A DNA stretch of 7,154 nucleotides, from assembly GCA_018650745.1 (NCBI GenBank), contig JABIFK010000522.1, positions 1 to 7,154 on the forward strand, given 5' to 3'. A program made the position numbers and the translations under genes. Numbering within the stretch: the stretch's first letter is position 1; each line of letters opens with the position of its first letter. Origin of the DNA: Candidatus Latescibacterota bacterium (GTDB lineage Bacteria > Latescibacterota > UBA2968). The notes beneath the pieces are model-generated. The model was given only the letters and a program-made list of their open reading frames with translations, ran no database searches and was not told the origin of the DNA. Positions 1 through 6,806 of the stretch are shown here, piece after piece.

Positions 1-147
1 CATATGATTGTCACAGAATTTCCCATATCAGGTGTCAACTTGGGCGAGGGGTTTGAAAAGATACGTGTAAAAGACCCGAATCATTACCAATTGCTCTACC
101 AAACCCAAGCACCCAAAGTTTCGGTGTATGCGTTGAAAACCCCCTAA
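1..147 (+). CDS. C-terminal fragment of an upstream protein, possibly a membrane glycosyltransferase
   Basis: Frame 1 is open from the first base to a TAA at 145-147, giving 48 codons that start outside the window. An ATG at 4-6 is in frame, but nothing suggests it is the true start. The tail has no membrane segment. It ends with a short pattern, HYQLLYQTQAPKVSVYAL, that resembles the final beta strands of the soluble domain of some GT39/oligosaccharyltransferase-like membrane glycosyltransferases, which often end with a 'phe-lys-leu-val ... val-lys-ile-tyr' type strand. That resemblance is weak and is an inference from a very short piece. The stop lies 18 bp before the next gene on the same strand, so it is probably co-transcribed with the glycosyltransferase genes. 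The coding call is fairly secure; the function is not. Confidence 0.55.
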   Translation, partial: HMIVTEFPISGVNLGEGFEKIRVKDPNHYQLLYQTQAPKVSVYALKTP

Positions 148-165
148 AGCTCCAGCACAGTTCTT

Positions 166-1290
166 ATGCCAAAACGGATCATGTATATCAGCCCAGGTAC
201 AGACTTAGGCGGCGGTGAAGTTAGTTTACTCACCCTCATTTCAAATCTGGATCGCACACAATACACCCCCATCGTATGTACTTATGGACAAGGCCGTTTT
301 GCCGAACGGGTTAAGAAGCTGGATTGTCCATTGCATATTCTATCGTATGGCGGCATCTTATCTCAATTGTTATTTGTTTTCAAACTCAAAAACCTGATCA
401 AGTCCAAAAGAGCTGACCTTGTACATGTCAACACGCTTGACATTCGTGCCGGCATTGCAACACGCCTTGCACGTGTTCCGCTTATGGGTCATTTGCGGGT
501 AATCTTCCCAACAACTTGGGTTGACAGAGCATTTGTCAAAATCGCGGACACGACCATCGCAGTTTCCAATGCAGTAAGAGACCACTTTTGCAAAGAAGAA
601 AACACACCGATTGATGCATTTAAGACCATCTACAACGCAGTTGATACACAAGAGAATGCAAAAGGCAGTGACCTGCGAGAAGAATTGGGCTTAGGTCCGG
701 ATACAAAAATTATAGGTGTGGTAGGACGCATAGATCCCTGGAAAGGGATGGAAACATTCGTTGAAGCTGCCGCAAAGTTAAACGAAACTTCCCCCCAAAC
801 TCACTTTGTGATAGCAGGAAACCCTGGTCCTTCCGAAGAAGAACAAGCGTATAACCAGCATTTAAAGAATCGCACGACAGAACTCCAACTCACAGATACT
901 TTGCATTTTCTAGGATACAGATCGGACGCACTAAATGTGATCAAACAGTTCACTGCGCTTGTCGTTCCTTCACGCATTTTGCAGACACCTGAAGGCATAA
1001 AGACTGAGGGGTTTGGGCGCGTAGCTGCCGAAGGTTTGGCCATGCACACACCCGTCATTGCATCTTGTGTCGGAGGGCTTCCTGAAATTATCGAACATAA
1101 CAAAACGGGCCTCCTTTTTACTGAATCTGATGCTGAAGATTTGGCAAGCCAAATAAAATACTTACTCGACAACCCTGACCTGTGTCACCAAATTTCGGAC
1201 GCAGGCGTCAAACGCTTCAACAAATATTTTTCGGTAAACTGTCACCTTCACAACATCCAATCTCTTTATGCCAGAATCCTTACAAAATAG
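166..1290 (+). CDS. GT4-family glycosyltransferase (first of three)
   Basis: A 374-residue protein, the usual length for a GT4 retaining glycosyltransferase with two Rossmann-like (GT-B) domains. Such enzymes transfer a sugar from a nucleotide donor to a lipid-linked or growing glycan acceptor at the cytoplasmic face of the membrane. Visible motifs are the N-terminal glycine-rich acceptor loop GGGE (15-18), the donor phosphate-binding segment VGRIDPWKG (186-194, with R188 and K193), VVPS (266-269), and the EX7E signature with E281 and E289 in EGFGRVAAE. CVGGLPEII (301-309) is the usual nucleotide-binding stretch. There is no signal peptide or membrane span. ATG 166 is chosen because the first beta strand (RIMYISP) follows at once; ATG 181 is an alternative and would cut into that strand. 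No clear ribosome binding site is seen. The 3' end overlaps the next gene by 23 bp. The fold and class are secure, but donor and acceptor sugars cannot be read from the sequence. Confidence 0.93.
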   Translation: MPKRIMYISPGTDLGGGEVSLLTLISNLDRTQYTPIVCTYGQGRFAERVKKLDCPLHILSYGGILSQLLFVFKLKNLIKSKRADLVHVNTLDIRAGIATRLARVPLMGHLRVIFPTTWVDRAFVKIADTTIAVSNAVRDHFCKEENTPIDAFKTIYNAVDTQENAKGSDLREELGLGPDTKIIGVVGRIDPWKGMETFVEAAAKLNETSPQTHFVIAGNPGPSEEEQAYNQHLKNRTTELQLTDTLHFLGYRSDALNVIKQFTALVVPSRILQTPEGIKTEGFGRVAAEGLAMHTPVIASCVGGLPEIIEHNKTGLLFTESDAEDLASQIKYLLDNPDLCHQISDAGVKRFNKYFSVNCHLHNIQSLYARILTK

Positions 1291-2437
1291 CCCTCTGCTT
1301 ATTGGCATTGATGGGCGTGAACTCTTGCCCGACACCTTTACAGGGTTTGGCAGGTATATCGAAAATTTCCTGAATGCAAAAATAACGCGCGGCTCACATC
1401 ATCGATTCACAATTTATGGCAACCAACATACACGCTTTCCAAATGCAAATGCCAACTACACCTTCAAACGACTTGAAGAGCAAAATACGCTATGGTGGGA
1501 CCAAGTCACCATTGTCAAAGCCATTCGCCAAGATCGGATTGATCTTTTTTTTACGCCATATGACAAAATGCCGGTCAGATCGCCCTGCCCGGTGGTGATG
1601 ACCGTGCACGACTTGCTTTATCAGTATGTCTCCGATCTTTCAGGCTTGAAGAAGTGGACCTACAACACACTGTACCGCATGCAACGCGGCTATATGGCGC
1701 GACACGCAGCGCGGGTTCTAACCGTTTCAGAACACAGTCGAGATGATATATCGAGATACTACAATTTACCACCAAACCAGATTGTGATTACACATAACGC
1801 GGTCTCAGATCGATTTCATGCAGGCCTTGACAAAACAACCGTCGAGGATGTCAAAAAAAAATATAAGATCCCAGCACCCTACATATTTAATCTGAACAAT
1901 TTTAAACCACACAAAAACCCAGGTGGGCTCATTGAAGCCTATGCACAACTCCCCAGTGACTTACAGAAACAGATCCATCTCGTCATTGGTGGAAAACACA
2001 ATAGCTTCACACAACCGTTGCAACAGCGTGTCAAGGCACTTGGTCTTTCAGATGCAGTCCACTTTCCAGGCATCATACATGATGAAGACTTGCCAGCCAT
2101 TTATGCCGGCGCCGATCTTTTTGTCATCACTTCATTTTATGAGGGATTTGGCATTCCACCCATTGAAGCCATGGCCAGCGGAACGCCAGTCGTCTCATCT
2201 AACGCAACATCTTTACCCGAAGTAATTGGTGATGCAGGCCTTCTCGTGTCCCCCGATGACGTGCAAAGCTTAACCGTGGCAATGAAAGAAATCCTGAGCG
2301 ACGAAAATCTACGTACCACGCTTATACAAAAAGGATTACAGCGCATCCGCGAGTTTACACAAGAAAGAGTCGCAGGTAAAATCCTTGACGCATTAGAAGA
2401 GACAGCACACATCGCTCTCAAAAACGAACCCGTCTGA
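1268..2437 (+). CDS. GT4-family glycosyltransferase (second of three), mannosyltransferase-like
   Basis: A 389-residue GT-B enzyme of the GT4 family. Motifs in order are TGFGRY (25-30, acceptor loop), TVHDLLY (112-118), LTVSEHSRDDI (151-161), the donor-binding segment NFKPHKN (211-217), DEDLPAIYAGAD (272-283), and the EX7E motif with E292 and E300 in YEGFGIPPIEAM. The TGxGRY, VHD and VSEHS pattern is typical of the GT4 subgroup that includes O-antigen and exopolysaccharide mannosyltransferases, so mannose is a reasonable but unproven donor sugar. The position before NFKPHKN that is usually glycine ('VGN') is asparagine here (N210), a small departure. ATG 1268 lies inside the end of the preceding gene. 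It leaves about ten residues before the first strand (LLIGIDGREL), and no later Met fits, so this overlapping start is accepted and suggests translational coupling. A run of nine A (1853-1861) codes for the KKK of VKKKYK. Confidence 0.93.
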   Translation: MPESLQNSPLLIGIDGRELLPDTFTGFGRYIENFLNAKITRGSHHRFTIYGNQHTRFPNANANYTFKRLEEQNTLWWDQVTIVKAIRQDRIDLFFTPYDKMPVRSPCPVVMTVHDLLYQYVSDLSGLKKWTYNTLYRMQRGYMARHAARVLTVSEHSRDDISRYYNLPPNQIVITHNAVSDRFHAGLDKTTVEDVKKKYKIPAPYIFNLNNFKPHKNPGGLIEAYAQLPSDLQKQIHLVIGGKHNSFTQPLQQRVKALGLSDAVHFPGIIHDEDLPAIYAGADLFVITSFYEGFGIPPIEAMASGTPVVSSNATSLPEVIGDAGLLVSPDDVQSLTVAMKEILSDENLRTTLIQKGLQRIREFTQERVAGKILDALEETAHIALKNEPV

Positions 2438-2474
2438 AACACGGACATCCATTTTTCCATAACGAGATCAGCAC

Positions 2475-3614
2475 ATGGCATCCTCCATACTGATAGCAAA
2501 CGATTACCCACCCATCACCAGTGGGATTGCTACCGTTTTTTACGAGATCTGGCGTCGCTTGCCTCCAGAACAAACCCGTGTCTTGGCACCAAAGATGCCC
2601 AAAACACAACAGATCGACGCATCTTGTCCTACGCGTATCAAACGCATCCGTTTGCCATTAGGAGAAAGTGGCATCGCAAAACTCTTAAAAACGACGCGTA
2701 CTCTGCAATGGACCTTGGTGCAGGGACTCTTCAATCGGCCCTCCCGCATTCATTGCGGTCAGGTTATTTCATCGGGTATTGCTGGGTTACTATGCAAAAA
2801 ACTCTACGGCATCCCATATGTCACCTGGGTCTATGGATCGGAAACAGCACGCCTTGCCCAAGGCGGCAAGTCTGCCAATTTGATGCGGAAGGTGCTGGAA
2901 GAAAGTGAATGGATCATTACCAACAGCAACATGACATCCGAAGAATTTCTTTCATTTGGCGTTCCGAAAGAAAAAATACGCCGGGTGTATCCGGGCGTAG
3001 ATCCAGAACGCTTTGCACCAACGCCTAAAAATCAAGATTGGATTGACAAACTCGAGATTCAAGACAAACGCATCTTGCTCACCGTTGCCCGCTTAGACCA
3101 AAGAAAAGGGCATGACAAAGTATTGCAAGCCCTGCCCCACTTGCCCGACGATGTGGTTTATTTGATTGGTGGAACAGGTAGAGAAGAACCTCGCCTACGC
3201 CAAATCGCCTCGGACCTAAACATTGAAGATCGCGTTCATTTTTTAGGATTTGTTACCGATGAAGATCTGCCCACTCTCTACAACCTATGCGACGTGTTTG
3301 TCATGCCCAACAGAGTCACAGAAGGTACCGCGCTGGCAGGTGACATTGAAGGATTTGGCATCACATTTATTGAAGCGGGTTCTTGTGAAAAACCAGTTAT
3401 TGCGGGCAGATCGGGTGGCGCAGTAGAAGCCGTATTGGATGGCCAAACTGGACTCTTGGTAGACCCGACCTCTGAAACTGAGATTGTCGAAGCCATCCTA
3501 CGTTTTCTAGATGAGCCTGATTTTGCCAAAAAAATGGGCCAACAAGCCCGCCAACGCATCCAAAAAGAACTCGACTGGCGCATTTTGGCCAAACTTGTTG
3601 AAGATATCTTATAG
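2475..3614 (+). CDS. GT4-family glycosyltransferase (third of three), PimB-like
   Basis: A 379-residue GT-B enzyme of the GT4 family, closest in feel to the PimB / phosphatidylinositol alpha-mannosyltransferase subgroup, although such relatives occur in many bacteria with other acceptors. Key segments are NDYPP (9-13) with SGIA (16-19), the WVYGSE stretch (118-123), VYPGVDPERF (171-180), the donor-binding TVARLDQRKGHD (203-214, R206 and K211), VMPNR (276-280), and the EX7E signature E292 and E300 inside GDIEGFGITFIEAG. GRSGGA (311-316) is the nucleotide-contact loop characteristic of this subgroup. There is no membrane span or signal peptide. The ATG lies 37 bp after the previous stop, with only a weak GAGA-like element ahead of it. 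The first beta strand (SILIANDYPP) begins right after the start, which supports it. Mannose as donor is inferred from the subgroup, not shown. Confidence 0.93.
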   Translation: MASSILIANDYPPITSGIATVFYEIWRRLPPEQTRVLAPKMPKTQQIDASCPTRIKRIRLPLGESGIAKLLKTTRTLQWTLVQGLFNRPSRIHCGQVISSGIAGLLCKKLYGIPYVTWVYGSETARLAQGGKSANLMRKVLEESEWIITNSNMTSEEFLSFGVPKEKIRRVYPGVDPERFAPTPKNQDWIDKLEIQDKRILLTVARLDQRKGHDKVLQALPHLPDDVVYLIGGTGREEPRLRQIASDLNIEDRVHFLGFVTDEDLPTLYNLCDVFVMPNRVTEGTALAGDIEGFGITFIEAGSCEKPVIAGRSGGAVEAVLDGQTGLLVDPTSETEIVEAILRFLDEPDFAKKMGQQARQRIQKELDWRILAKLVEDIL

Positions 3615-3630
3615 CGTACACATCCTGCAG

Positions 3631-3637
3631 AAAGGGA
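3631..3637 (+). promoter_or_regulatory. Probable ribosome binding site of the methyltransferase gene
   Basis: AAAGGGA ends 7 nt before the ATG at 3645. It is a partial match to the anti-Shine-Dalgarno complement. It is listed because most other starts in this window have nothing comparable, and it supports ATG 3645 as the start. Confidence 0.45.
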
Positions 3638-3644
3638 CGGACTC

Positions 3645-4277
3645 ATGTCCGAAGCAAACCTCGACACAACAGCCGTACAACGCCCAGGCGCATTTTTTGG
3701 ACACATCACTCAAAATGTGCGCAATTTGGCCAACGAATATTTCTCTACCGCACAAAAAGGCCTTACTTTGGACGTGGGCTGCGGCAATGGCCTTTTTTTT
3801 GCTTCTTTACCCAAACCGACGGGCAAACTGGTTGGCACAGACCTCGACTTATCCCTGCTTTATGAATCCAAACAAATTTTCAAGGACAACGAGGTCGCAA
3901 ATGTATCCCTCGTGCAGGGCAATGTCACCACAATGCCCTTCGAAGACAAATCATTTGATAACATATTCTTTTTAAACACGTTAATCAACATTCCAACAGA
4001 TGAAATTGCCACGATATTGCTCAATGAACTCATGCGTATTTGTCGGCCCGGAGGACGTATCTTTGTAGACATCCGAAATGCAGGCAACCCCATCTTAAGA
4101 TATCGTTATTGGCGCCATAATCGCCGCGAGGAATTCACGACCCGAGGTTACCATTTGCGCCACTTGGCTGGTTTATTTGCAACAAAAGGCTTCAAAATTA
4201 CACGAAAAACGGCCATCGGCCCCAAACTCCCTTTCTTGGCCCTGGGATACTTTTTGGAAGCACAAGCGCCACAATAA
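3645..4277 (+). CDS. Class I SAM-dependent methyltransferase
   Basis: A 210-residue protein with a Methyltransf_11/25-type Rossmann fold. It binds S-adenosylmethionine through motif I, LDVGCGNG (42-49), and the acidic end of strand 2, GTDLD (64-68, D66 probably contacting the ribose). NVTTMPFEDKSFDNIFFLNTL (93-113) corresponds to the adenine-binding and post-II motifs. RICRPGGRIFVDIRN (131-145) is the typical strand 5 region. The C-terminal third is rich in Arg and Tyr (RYRYWRHNR, 152-160) and may form the acceptor-binding cap. The gene follows the third glycosyltransferase after 30 bp. AAAGGGA at 3631-3637 gives a fair Shine-Dalgarno match 7 nt before the ATG. By context it probably methylates a sugar hydroxyl, a glycan terminus or a lipid carrier product. 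Substrate cannot be read from sequence, because this superfamily also includes quinone and small-molecule methyltransferases. Confidence 0.88.
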   Translation: MSEANLDTTAVQRPGAFFGHITQNVRNLANEYFSTAQKGLTLDVGCGNGLFFASLPKPTGKLVGTDLDLSLLYESKQIFKDNEVANVSLVQGNVTTMPFEDKSFDNIFFLNTLINIPTDEIATILLNELMRICRPGGRIFVDIRNAGNPILRYRYWRHNRREEFTTRGYHLRHLAGLFATKGFKITRKTAIGPKLPFLALGYFLEAQAPQ

Positions 4278-4305
4278 TTGACCGATACCGAAATTGAACT
4301 ATATT
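4278..4305 (+). promoter_or_regulatory. Candidate sigma70-type promoter before the DegT-family gene
   Basis: TTGACC at 4278-4283 matches the -35 consensus at five of six bases. TATATT at 4300-4305 matches the -10 consensus at five of six, with a 16-nt spacer. Transcription would begin near 4312, giving a leader of about 40 nt before ATG 4353. The 75-bp gap here is larger and more AT-rich than those between the preceding genes, which fits a new or internal promoter for the DegT-family gene and those after it. No terminator hairpin was seen between the methyltransferase stop and this site, so read-through from upstream is likely too. The call rests on consensus matching by eye, and the host's sigma factor preferences are unknown. 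Confidence 0.4.
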
Positions 4306-4352
4306 ATTAATATCGCTCACTTTATACCGCATCACACCCATCGAATTTACTT

Positions 4353-5537
4353 ATGAAAACACCATCTGCCGGTACCCCCATTTCCCCATTCGCTCTGTTG
4401 CGTGCATTCATGCCTTTTGGGGGCAAAGGAACACTCCAAGCAGCCATGCAAGATCAGTTGAATGTGACTTGGTGTGGTCTGTCGGGTTCTGGCACATCTG
4501 CTATTTATGCTACTTTGCTTGCTTTGCGTAAACATTCAGACAAAACAGAGATCATTTTGCCCGCCTACACAGCACCATCGCTCATCTTGCCAATTCGAAA
4601 AGCAGGTTTGACACCCGTTTTGTGCGACATATCTCCCGAAACACTCAATTCGGGTTCAAAAGAGATCTTACCTTACGTAGGTTCAAACACATTGGGCATC
4701 ATGCCCGTTCACATGTTTGGTCTGCCAACCGACGTTCCCGAAATGAATCGCCAGCTTAAGAACGAACCCATCTTTACAATTGAAGATGCCGCATCGGCAA
4801 TGGGTGCAGAAATTGACAACATTCCTGTAGCCACGCAAAGTGATGTTGGCGTTTACAGTTTCAATCGGGGCAAGAATCTATCGACATTTACTGGTGGTGC
4901 TGTTATGACCAACCGTGAAGATCTCATCCAAGACATCAACACAGAGATCAATGCGTTTCCAACACCGGATTTCAAATATGCTCTCAAAATCCGGACCTTT
5001 TCGGTTGCGCTATCGCTTGTCGTACACCCATTTTGGTACAGTCTCCTCCTGCCGTTTGCATCAAAATTCAAATACACATCATTGCACACAGATTTTCATA
5101 CCTGGTCCTATACCCCGTATCAATCTCGTTTGGGTCTCAAACTGATCCGAAAACTTGAAACATTCACCCAAAAGCGCGCAAACAATGCGAACTTTCTCAT
5201 TCAAGCCTTATCGGACATTGATGGCATCAAACTGCCTACAGTCTTGGCAAACAGTCGCCCAGCATACAATCAATTCCCGATTTTACTTCCCGATGAGACC
5301 ACCCGAGAAACCGTGCATCAAGCAATCCTAAAAACGGGACTTGAAGCAACACTCTTGTATCCAGATCCCATACACAGGCTTTATTCAGATATTTGGGATG
5401 GGCAAGGCACAGACCCGTTTCCCAATGCCACAACAATTTCAAAACGCATTTTGTTGATCCCCGTTCACCCATTGGTTCCCAAACGTGCTTTAGAACGTGC
5501 CGTGGAAGCCATTGCTCAAACGCTCAAAACAATTTAG
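4353..5537 (+). CDS. DegT/DnrJ/EryC1/StrS-family PLP-dependent enzyme (probable sugar aminotransferase)
   Basis: A 394-residue fold-type I PLP protein of the DegT/DnrJ/EryC1/StrS family. Most members aminate keto-sugar nucleotides to make amino sugars for surface glycans; a minority are dehydratases or other enzymes. LSGSGTSAIYA (43-53) is the PLP phosphate-binding region. LPAYTAPS (69-76) matches the family's 'P-[ST/AY]-[FT]' strand. TIEDAASAMGAE (142-153) carries D145, expected to contact the pyridine nitrogen. NRGKNLSTFTGGAVMTN (171-187) carries K174 as the Schiff-base lysine. The presence of Lys rather than His argues for an aminotransferase over the ColD-type dehydratase branch. A hydrophobic stretch at about 217-235 (ALSLVVHPFWYSLLLPF core) is longer and greasier than usual and might touch the membrane. 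ATG 4353 has no evident ribosome binding site. No sugar-nucleotide dehydratase is present nearby to supply the keto-sugar substrate, so the exact reaction is open. Confidence 0.88.
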   Translation: MKTPSAGTPISPFALLRAFMPFGGKGTLQAAMQDQLNVTWCGLSGSGTSAIYATLLALRKHSDKTEIILPAYTAPSLILPIRKAGLTPVLCDISPETLNSGSKEILPYVGSNTLGIMPVHMFGLPTDVPEMNRQLKNEPIFTIEDAASAMGAEIDNIPVATQSDVGVYSFNRGKNLSTFTGGAVMTNREDLIQDINTEINAFPTPDFKYALKIRTFSVALSLVVHPFWYSLLLPFASKFKYTSLHTDFHTWSYTPYQSRLGLKLIRKLETFTQKRANNANFLIQALSDIDGIKLPTVLANSRPAYNQFPILLPDETTRETVHQAILKTGLEATLLYPDPIHRLYSDIWDGQGTDPFPNATTISKRILLIPVHPLVPKRALERAVEAIAQTLKTI

Positions 5538-5570
5538 GCGATACAATTGGATTTTGCATTACAGATGTTT

Positions 5571-5620
5571 ATGGGGGATACATCTTGTCAACAATCCGTG
5601 AGCCAAATAGACATCCCCAT
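5571..5620 (+). other. Possible stem in the leader of the radical SAM gene
   Basis: ATGGGGGAT at 5571-5579 can pair with ATCCCCAT at 5613-5620, giving eight base pairs with a single bulged G around a 33-nt loop. The 3' arm ends four bases before the ribosome binding site (5625-5630), so such a stem could affect translation initiation. There is no following U-run, so it is not a convincing terminator. The loop is long and chance pairing is quite possible. The whole 102-bp gap (5538-5639) otherwise holds only the ribosome binding site and a 22-codon reading frame that looks incidental. Confidence 0.22.
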
Positions 5621-5624
5621 CACC

Positions 5625-5630
5625 AAGAGG
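5625..5630 (+). promoter_or_regulatory. Ribosome binding site that fixes a GTG start
   Basis: AAGAGG lies 9 nt before GTG at 5640. It is the clearest Shine-Dalgarno-like element in the window. It supports the GTG start over the in-frame ATGs further inside, the first of which is about 28 codons downstream and would remove a basic N-terminal segment. An in-frame TAA at 5631-5633 excludes any earlier start. Confidence 0.6.
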
Positions 5631-5639
5631 TAAACCGCC

Positions 5640-6806
5640 GTGATAGCTCGAAAAAATCTCCTCAGAAATGCGCGCAAAGCCATAACCCAACCTGGGTATG
5701 CTTTTAGAACTGCATTTAAACGCATGCGTTCATATGCGACTTACCAGTTTAAAGACGGTTATAGTGCGCCACCAGAAACCGTTTCACTTTTTCTGACGCT
5801 CAAATGCAACCTCACGTGCCACATGTGTGGTCAATGGGGAGATAACGGTGCTTTTAAGGAGTTTTCAAATGAAACGCTGCGAGATCAACTCTCCCTTGAT
5901 GAAATCAAGAAACTCATAGACAACATCGCCCCGCACAAACCCAACATCACCTTATTTGGTGGCGAGCCGATGATGTATAAAGATTGGACCGATGTTGTCA
6001 AATACATCAAGAGCAAAGGCATGCGGTGTAACATGGTCACCAATGGCACCCTCATGTCTGTTTATGCAGAACGCATTATCGACTCTGGCATTGATGAGAT
6101 CATTCTTTCATTAGATGGTAAAGAAAGCGTTCACGACGATACACGTAACAAAGCGGGTACCTTTGAAGCACTCACCCAAGGGGTACGTGATGTCGCAAAA
6201 TTGCGCAACGAACGTGGCCTGAGCCTGCCCCACCTGAATATCAATACCACCGTCTATGAAACCAACTATCGCGACCTCAATGAATTGGTAGACATCGCCG
6301 AAGATATTGGCGCAGACAACATCAACTTCCACCACCTCCTATTTATCAACCAACAAATGTACGACAAACACAACGTCATCTTCCAAGAGAACTTCAACCA
6401 AGTCACGCCTGACTGGGCAGGTTTTGTTTGGGAAGAACTGCCAGATATGGATCCTGAAGTTTTGCTCAAATCGCTTGACGTGGTCGAAAACCGAAAATCC
6501 CGAGTGAATGTATCAGTTTATCCAAATTATACACCCGACGAAGTTCGCCGATATTATAATGGATTTGAGTTTGAGTCTGACAGTTACAAAAATCGATGCA
6601 TGAGCCTTTGGATGACAGCTTATGTTATGCCCGATGGTGCTGTGCGCCCTTACCATACCATGAACTTTTCTCCTGGCAACGTGCGCAAAGATAACTTTAT
6701 GGAAATTTGGAATAATAAGATTTACAAAAGCTACCGCCGCTTGATCAAAAAACGTAAGAATTTCCCTGTGTGTTCCAAAGGATGTACAGAGTTATATCGT
6801 TATTAA
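5640..6806 (+). CDS. Radical SAM protein with incomplete SPASM-type C-terminus
   Basis: A 388-residue radical SAM enzyme of unknown substrate, starting at GTG. The CX3CX2C motif (KCNLTCHMCG; C56, C60, C63) binds the catalytic 4Fe-4S cluster that cleaves S-adenosylmethionine. TLFGGEP (104-110) is the SAM-contacting GGEP motif, and VTNGT (133-137) plus ILSLDG (155-160) are the usual barrel strands. The C-terminus has the SPASM/twitch layout: C320, PDGAVRPYH (331-339), PGNVRKDNFMEIWNN (345-359), then C378 and C382. The cysteine normally found in 'DGxVxPC' is Tyr338, followed by His339, so at most three of the usual cysteine ligands remain. That suggests an unusual or open auxiliary cluster, or none. 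Residues 1-40 are strongly basic and precede the barrel. There is no membrane span. SPASM proteins modify peptides, proteins or small molecules, and relatives are often found in surface-glycan loci. Context here favours glycan or lipid modification, but a peptide substrate is not excluded. Confidence 0.9.
   Translation: MIARKNLLRNARKAITQPGYAFRTAFKRMRSYATYQFKDGYSAPPETVSLFLTLKCNLTCHMCGQWGDNGAFKEFSNETLRDQLSLDEIKKLIDNIAPHKPNITLFGGEPMMYKDWTDVVKYIKSKGMRCNMVTNGTLMSVYAERIIDSGIDEIILSLDGKESVHDDTRNKAGTFEALTQGVRDVAKLRNERGLSLPHLNINTTVYETNYRDLNELVDIAEDIGADNINFHHLLFINQQMYDKHNVIFQENFNQVTPDWAGFVWEELPDMDPEVLLKSLDVVENRKSRVNVSVYPNYTPDEVRRYYNGFEFESDSYKNRCMSLWMTAYVMPDGAVRPYHTMNFSPGNVRKDNFMEIWNNKIYKSYRRLIKKRKNFPVCSKGCTELYRY

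Noticed and set aside
801..1172. A 123-codon minus-strand frame inside the first glycosyltransferase; similar antisense frames at 2137-2511 and 3278-3709
   Set aside because: All lie opposite strongly conserved coding sequence, show Ser/Cys-rich translations without recognisable motifs, and have no supporting start signals.
3511..3975. A 154-codon frame on the + strand across the glycosyltransferase/methyltransferase junction
   Set aside because: It overlaps two well-supported genes with clear motifs, its translation shows no domain pattern, and its composition (many Asn, Thr, Pro and Lys) is that of an out-of-frame shadow.
5547..5582. A second promoter in the gap before the radical SAM gene
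   Set aside because: Candidate -35 elements (TTGGAT, TTGCAT) have no acceptable -10 element at proper spacing; matches are about three of six bases.
5565..5633. A 22-codon reading frame just before the radical SAM gene that might be a RiPP precursor peptide
   Set aside because: It has no ribosome binding site of its own, no leader/core character and only one Cys, and its last codons overlap the Shine-Dalgarno sequence of the radical SAM gene. Nothing else in the window suggests peptide modification, such as a transporter, protease or RRE domain.
5393..5707. A 104-codon + frame over the end of the DegT-family gene and the start of the radical SAM gene
   Set aside because: It overlaps both genes out of frame and has no domain-like pattern or ribosome binding site.
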